Of a DNA stretch of 64,000 nt, positions 60,989 to 64,000 are shown piece by piece. A program made the position numbers and the translations under genes. Location: the NCBI RefSeq assembly GCF_014641615.1, contig NZ_BMIB01000002.1:1240001-1304000 (forward strand), given 5' to 3'. Under the pieces are notes generated by a model. It did no database searches, was not told where the DNA came from, and saw only the letters and a list, made by a program, of their open reading frames with translations. Numbering within the stretch: position 1 is the stretch's first letter; each line of letters opens with the position of its first letter. This stretch comes from Filimonas zeae (lineage in GTDB: Bacteria > Bacteroidota > Bacteroidia > Chitinophagales > Chitinophagaceae).

Positions 60989-61405
60989 ATGAGCAACAGA
61001 ACCTTCACAATGATTAAACCGGATGCCACTGCTAAAGGACATACCGGCGCTATCCTGGACCAGATTATCAAAGCTGGTTTCACTATTAAGGCTATGAAAT
61101 GGATTCACCTGAGCCAGGCACAGGCGGGCGAGTTCTACGCAGTACATAAAGAAAGACCTTTCTACGGTGAGCTGGTTCAGTTTATGAGCAGCAAGCCTAT
61201 CGTAGCGGCTATTCTGGAAAAAGAAAACGCAGTAGCTGATTTCAGAAAACTGATTGGCGCAACTGATCCTTCCAAAGCTGAAGAAGGTACTATCCGTAAG
61301 AACTTTGCTGCTTCTATCGGTGAAAATGCAGTACATGGTAGCGACAGCGACGAAAACGCTGCTATCGAAGGCAACTTCTTCTTCTCCGGCCTGGAGCGCT
61401 TCTAA
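60989..61405 (+). CDS. ndk: Nucleoside-diphosphate kinase
   Basis: Transfers the terminal phosphate of ATP to NDPs through a phospho-histidine. It is 138 aa. Visible are [21 protein letters not shown] (start), [20 protein letters not shown] (near 47-66), the [17 protein letters not shown] loop and the catalytic His in [13 protein letters not shown] (His near 113). The length is the normal short bacterial form. It is monocistronic, bounded by a promoter box and a terminator. Confidence 0.98.
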   Translation: MSNRTFTMIKPDATAKGHTGAILDQIIKAGFTIKAMKWIHLSQAQAGEFYAVHKERPFYGELVQFMSSKPIVAAILEKENAVADFRKLIGATDPSKAEEGTIRKNFAASIGENAVHGSDSDENAAIEGNFFFSGLERF

Positions 61406-61420
61406 GCATAAATTAATTAC

Positions 61421-61458
61421 CAACCGGCTATGTAATATCAGCCGGTTGTTGTATTTTT
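61421..61458 (+). terminator. Terminator of ndk
   Basis: The perfect 9-bp arms CAACCGGCT and AGCCGGTTG are followed by TTGTATTTTT, 15 nt after the ndk stop. Confidence 0.8.
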
Positions 61459-61485
61459 ATAATGTTTTTTAAGGGTTTAGGGTTG

Positions 61486-61515
61486 AAAAAGGGGCGATGG
61501 TTTCCCATGGCCCCT
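61486..61515 (-). terminator. Terminator of the UbiD-family gene
   Basis: On the minus strand GGGGC-CATGG-GAAA-CCAT-C-GCCCC folds with one mismatch and is followed by TTTTT, about 40-65 nt after the stop of the decarboxylase gene. Confidence 0.75.
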
Positions 61516-61553
61516 CTTCTTTTTTATATAAGTCAATGATTTATAACAGCTAA

Positions 61554-63392
61554 CTACACCCGCCCGTACAAACTTCCTCCTTTCTTAAATATCCGGTCTA
61601 TCTTTCTTTCCGTAGCCTCGTCCAGTATTAATGGTGGTGCATGATGTGTTTTTATGCGCGCATCCATTACCAGCGGCCCCTTACAACCCCAATGTTTGTG
61701 CTCGTAAAAACTGCCTATACCATAAATATCATGGGAAGGATTACAGCGGGTATAAGTTACCCACAGGTAGTTATTCAGCGTTTCTGCGGTAAAACCGGCA
61801 TCATCTGCCACCACAATCATGGCCACCTCTTTTAATTCCTCCATTTTACTGCTCAGCTGAGCATTCAGCGTTTCCATTTCTGCAGCGGCCGTAGCGTAAT
61901 CAGCAAAAGCACCGGTTTGCAGCACTACAATGCCGGGTAAGGCCACACGGGCATTTACAAAACCCTGTAATTCCTTTAACGCTACAGGCGCTTCTGTACA
62001 CAGGTTACGTACTTTTTCGCCATAGGCAGCAAACACTACTTTACTGCCGGTGTTTAAGCCGGTACCGGAATAATCCAGCGTGTCTATAGTGGTATGGGTG
62101 TAAAAGTGAATATCCCGCTGCCATTGTATACGCTCCAATACATAACAGATATATGCTTCAATATCGTGGGTGGTTAACTGGCGGGTATCGTCTGCGGTAA
62201 TAAACAGAAATTTAGCCAGGCTCAGCTGCCCGGTACCCAGCACGCGGTTGGCAATGGTAAGTAACTCGGCGGGTTGCTGTGTGCGCTGGTAAGGCGTGTA
62301 CCGCTCGCTGCCTATAGCCAGCAACAGCGGGTGTACACCCGCAGCATCTACGGCATTCACTTCCTGTAAACCGGGAATTTCTTTGGGAATGGCTTTGCCG
62401 GTAAGTTCGTGTATCAGGGCGCCAAAGCTGGTATCTTCCTGCGGTGGACGACCAACCACAGTAAAGGGCCAGATGGCATTTTTGCGGGCGTATACCTTAC
62501 GCACTTTCATTAGCGGGAAAGGATGGGTAAGACTGTAATAACCCAGGTGATCGCCAAACGGGCCTTCAGGTTTGGTTTCGCCGGGGTATACATCACCGGT
62601 AATTACAAAATCAGCATCGGTGCTGATGCAATAGCCATCTTCATACGTATAACGGAAACGACGGCCGCCCAGTACACCGGCAAAAGTAAGTTCGCTCAGT
62701 CCTTCCGGCAGGGGCATTACGGCTGCTAAAGTATGTGCGGGAGGGCCTCCTACAAATATGCTCACTTTTAGCGGCTGCCCTTTGGCGTTGGCAATAGACT
62801 GGTGTACGCCAATGCCGCGGTGTATCTGATAATGTAATCCTATTTCTTTATTAAGTTGGTAATCGTTACCACTCAGCTGTATGCGGTACATGCCCAGGTT
62901 GGCATTCATAGCACCGGGCTTGTTCAGGTCTTCGCTGTATACCTGTGGCAGGGTAACAAAAGCACCACCGTCTTTAGGCCAGTGCTGTATCAGCGGCAGA
63001 TCGCTAATCTGTATCTGGTTATCCATAACCGGTTTGGCGGAAGGATTGCGCAAAGGAAGCGCTTTCATAGCCGCCAAACCGGTGGATATATTTTTAAAAG
63101 GAGACTTCAACGCCTGCACCGGATTATCCCGCAGGGCAACCAACTGCTGCACCTTTGACATTGTGGTGCGGAATATAAAACGGCTGCGATCCAGCGTACC
63201 GAAAATATTAGATGCTGCCCGGTAGGGAGAGCCTTTTACATTTTCAAACAACAGGGCGGGACCGCCTGCTTCGTACACACGCAAATGGATAGCTGCCATT
63301 TCCAGGTGCGGATCCACTTCTTCCGTAATTCGCACCAGCTGATCTATGCTTTCCAGATCTTTCAGGCACTCCTCTAACGAATTATAATTCAT
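61554..63392 (-). CDS. ubiD: UbiD-family decarboxylase
   Basis: Prenylated-FMN-dependent (de)carboxylase of 612 aa. UbiD features are AGGPALLFENVKGS (about 41-54), the NLGMYRIQLSG region, YQIHRGIGVHQ, VFVGGPPAH-type SIFVGGPPAHTLAA, and the conserved Glu in GETKPEGPFGDHLGYYS (near 290). The C-terminal part has HHAPPLILD. It decarboxylates an aromatic acid; in Bacteroidota a role in menaquinone biosynthesis is often assumed. The cofactor would need the prenyltransferase UbiX, which is not in the window. The ATG at 63392 is preceded by TATTTTTG and only 4 nt. Confidence 0.93.
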   Translation of the reverse strand: MNYNSLEECLKDLESIDQLVRITEEVDPHLEMAAIHLRVYEAGGPALLFENVKGSPYRAASNIFGTLDRSRFIFRTTMSKVQQLVALRDNPVQALKSPFKNISTGLAAMKALPLRNPSAKPVMDNQIQISDLPLIQHWPKDGGAFVTLPQVYSEDLNKPGAMNANLGMYRIQLSGNDYQLNKEIGLHYQIHRGIGVHQSIANAKGQPLKVSIFVGGPPAHTLAAVMPLPEGLSELTFAGVLGGRRFRYTYEDGYCISTDADFVITGDVYPGETKPEGPFGDHLGYYSLTHPFPLMKVRKVYARKNAIWPFTVVGRPPQEDTSFGALIHELTGKAIPKEIPGLQEVNAVDAAGVHPLLLAIGSERYTPYQRTQQPAELLTIANRVLGTGQLSLAKFLFITADDTRQLTTHDIEAYICYVLERIQWQRDIHFYTHTTIDTLDYSGTGLNTGSKVVFAAYGEKVRNLCTEAPVALKELQGFVNARVALPGIVVLQTGAFADYATAAAEMETLNAQLSSKMEELKEVAMIVVADDAGFTAETLNNYLWVTYTRCNPSHDIYGIGSFYEHKHWGCKGPLVMDARIKTHHAPPLILDEATERKIDRIFKKGGSLYGRV

Positions 63393-63396
63393 GCCG

Positions 63397-63404
63397 CAAA
63401 AATA
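63397..63404 (-). promoter_or_regulatory. -7 promoter box immediately before the UbiD-family gene
   Basis: TATTTTTG on the minus strand is followed by CGGC and then the ATG at 63392. A TTTG lies 22 bp further upstream, overlapping the stop region of the GH15 gene, as a possible -33 element. Confidence 0.6.
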
Positions 63405-63421
63405 GGCATTGCTGCACCTAC

Positions 63422-64000
63422 TTATGCAAAACTGGGCTTATCCAGTTTCATGGCAATGCGGTAAGCGGCATTCATTAATCCTACATGACTGTATGCCTGC
63501 GGAAAGTTGCCCCACTGGCTGCCGGTTTCTTCATCCACATCTTCACTAAACAGCATCAGGTGGTTGCTGTATTGTAACAGTTTGGAGAATTCTTCCTGTG
63601 CTTCTTCAATACGTCCTACACAGGCCAGCGCTTCCACATACCAGAAGGCACACACTAAGAAAGTAGCTTTCGGCTTACCAAAATCATCTGCATGCAGATA
63701 ACGGTAAAACAGGCCCTTCGGTGTTTTCAGTTCTTTCTCCAATGCTTCCAGGTGCTTGCGCGCCTTTTCCGATGCAGGGTCCAGATAACCCATCATAATC
63801 AGCTGAAGCGTACTGGCATCCAGGTGATCGCTGCCAGCGGCATGGGTATACACCTGCCGTTCTTCGTTGTAACAGCTTTCAATATGCGCAGCGGCGCGGT
63901 CGCGCAGCGCCAGTGCCCGCTGTTCCAGATCGGCATTGCCTATGGTGCGGGCCATTTTAGCGGCAGCCATACAGCCCGCCCACTGGAACAGGTTGGTATA
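63422..64000 (-). CDS. Glycoside hydrolase family 15 protein, C-terminal part (cut by window edge)
   Basis: C-terminal 192 codons of a glucoamylase/trehalase-like GH15 protein. The frame stays open to the right edge (..TNLFQWAGCMAAAKMA..), so the Met at 63970 is internal. Recognisable are the (alpha/alpha)6-barrel helices HLDASTLQLIMMGYLDP, FLVCAFWYVEALACVGR and the typical end SNHLMLFSEDVDEETGSQWGNFPQAYSHVGLMNAAYRI (key part: GSQWGNFPQAYSHVGLMN). Members hydrolyse alpha-1,4-glucans or trehalose. No secretion signal can be judged from this fragment. It lies 29 bp upstream of the UbiD-family gene. Confidence 0.92.
   Translation of the reverse strand, partial: YTNLFQWAGCMAAAKMARTIGNADLEQRALALRDRAAAHIESCYNEERQVYTHAAGSDHLDASTLQLIMMGYLDPASEKARKHLEALEKELKTPKGLFYRYLHADDFGKPKATFLVCAFWYVEALACVGRIEEAQEEFSKLLQYSNHLMLFSEDVDEETGSQWGNFPQAYSHVGLMNAAYRIAMKLDKPSFA

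Overview
The window is chromosomal DNA of a Bacteroidota bacterium, most likely family Chitinophagaceae (Chitinophaga/Niastella/Filimonas-like). The placement is inferred from several signs. Promoter boxes match the Bacteroidota -7 consensus TAnnTTTG, and Shine-Dalgarno sequences are largely absent. Bacteroidota-typical families are present (DUF5686 carboxypeptidase-regulatory-like protein, DUF4288, DUF1599, DoxX/BT_3928-like protein, CtlX next to an arginine-deiminase-like enzyme), along with many small lipoproteins with a ...C lipobox. I saw no rRNA, tRNA, CRISPR array, transposase or prophage. The genes are mostly housekeeping and compactly arranged.

Layout. 1-1556: DEAD-box helicase (cut by the window edge), HU and a small ArsR-fold regulator. 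1552-7544: a four-gene minus-strand signalling operon (CHASE3/GAF hybrid kinase, CheR, CheB, receiver-kinase), a chemotaxis-like module without flagellar or MCP genes. 7631-14070: dipeptide epimerase, CBM20-GH77 amylomaltase, a lone CheY-like receiver, and MutS2 lacking Smr. 14219-19149: lipoprotein MsrA, pRiA4b ORF-3-like protein, CCA-adding enzyme, a 77-aa unknown, TsaC/Sua5 and a GT4 glycosyltransferase. 19280-23973: a LiaF-like/DUF4288/LytS/LytTR cluster, then dapD and an e(P4)-type acid phosphatase. 23974-24445: a striking 21-bp-phased palindrome array between two converging terminators. 24446-33857: dnaK, sorbosone-dehydrogenase-like lipoprotein, DUF5686 protein, GtrA, argS and a beta-barrel protein. 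33858-41651: arginine deiminase-like enzyme plus CtlX, SDR reductase, peptide ABC binding lipoprotein, M1 peptidase and NlpC/P60 lipoprotein. 41798-51610: dnaE, Gfo/Idh oxidoreductase, EVE, LutA-like, ribH, TPR protein, pdhA, recF and DUF721. 51695-56851: CBS protein, DppB-like permease, DoxX-like protein, DUF1599, folP and an AIM6-like phosphodiesterase. 56852-57795: a gene-free, repeat- and hairpin-rich 0.94 kb. 57796-64000: Rpn/YhgA-like nuclease, FKBP lipoprotein, NrnA-like DHH phosphoesterase, ndk, UbiD decarboxylase and the 3' end of a GH15 gene.

The most unusual content is non-coding. Three sets of tandem repeats, unrelated in sequence, share an exact 21-bp period. One has about 15 dyad cores at 24069-24371. 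One has three copies at 57268-57330. One has three copies inside a perfect 14-bp inverted repeat at 57378-57476. In addition, at least six genes have an exact TAnnTTTG box only 3-5 nt before the start codon, which predicts leaderless transcripts.

All calls come from reading the sequence and remembered family features. No database search or folding program was run.
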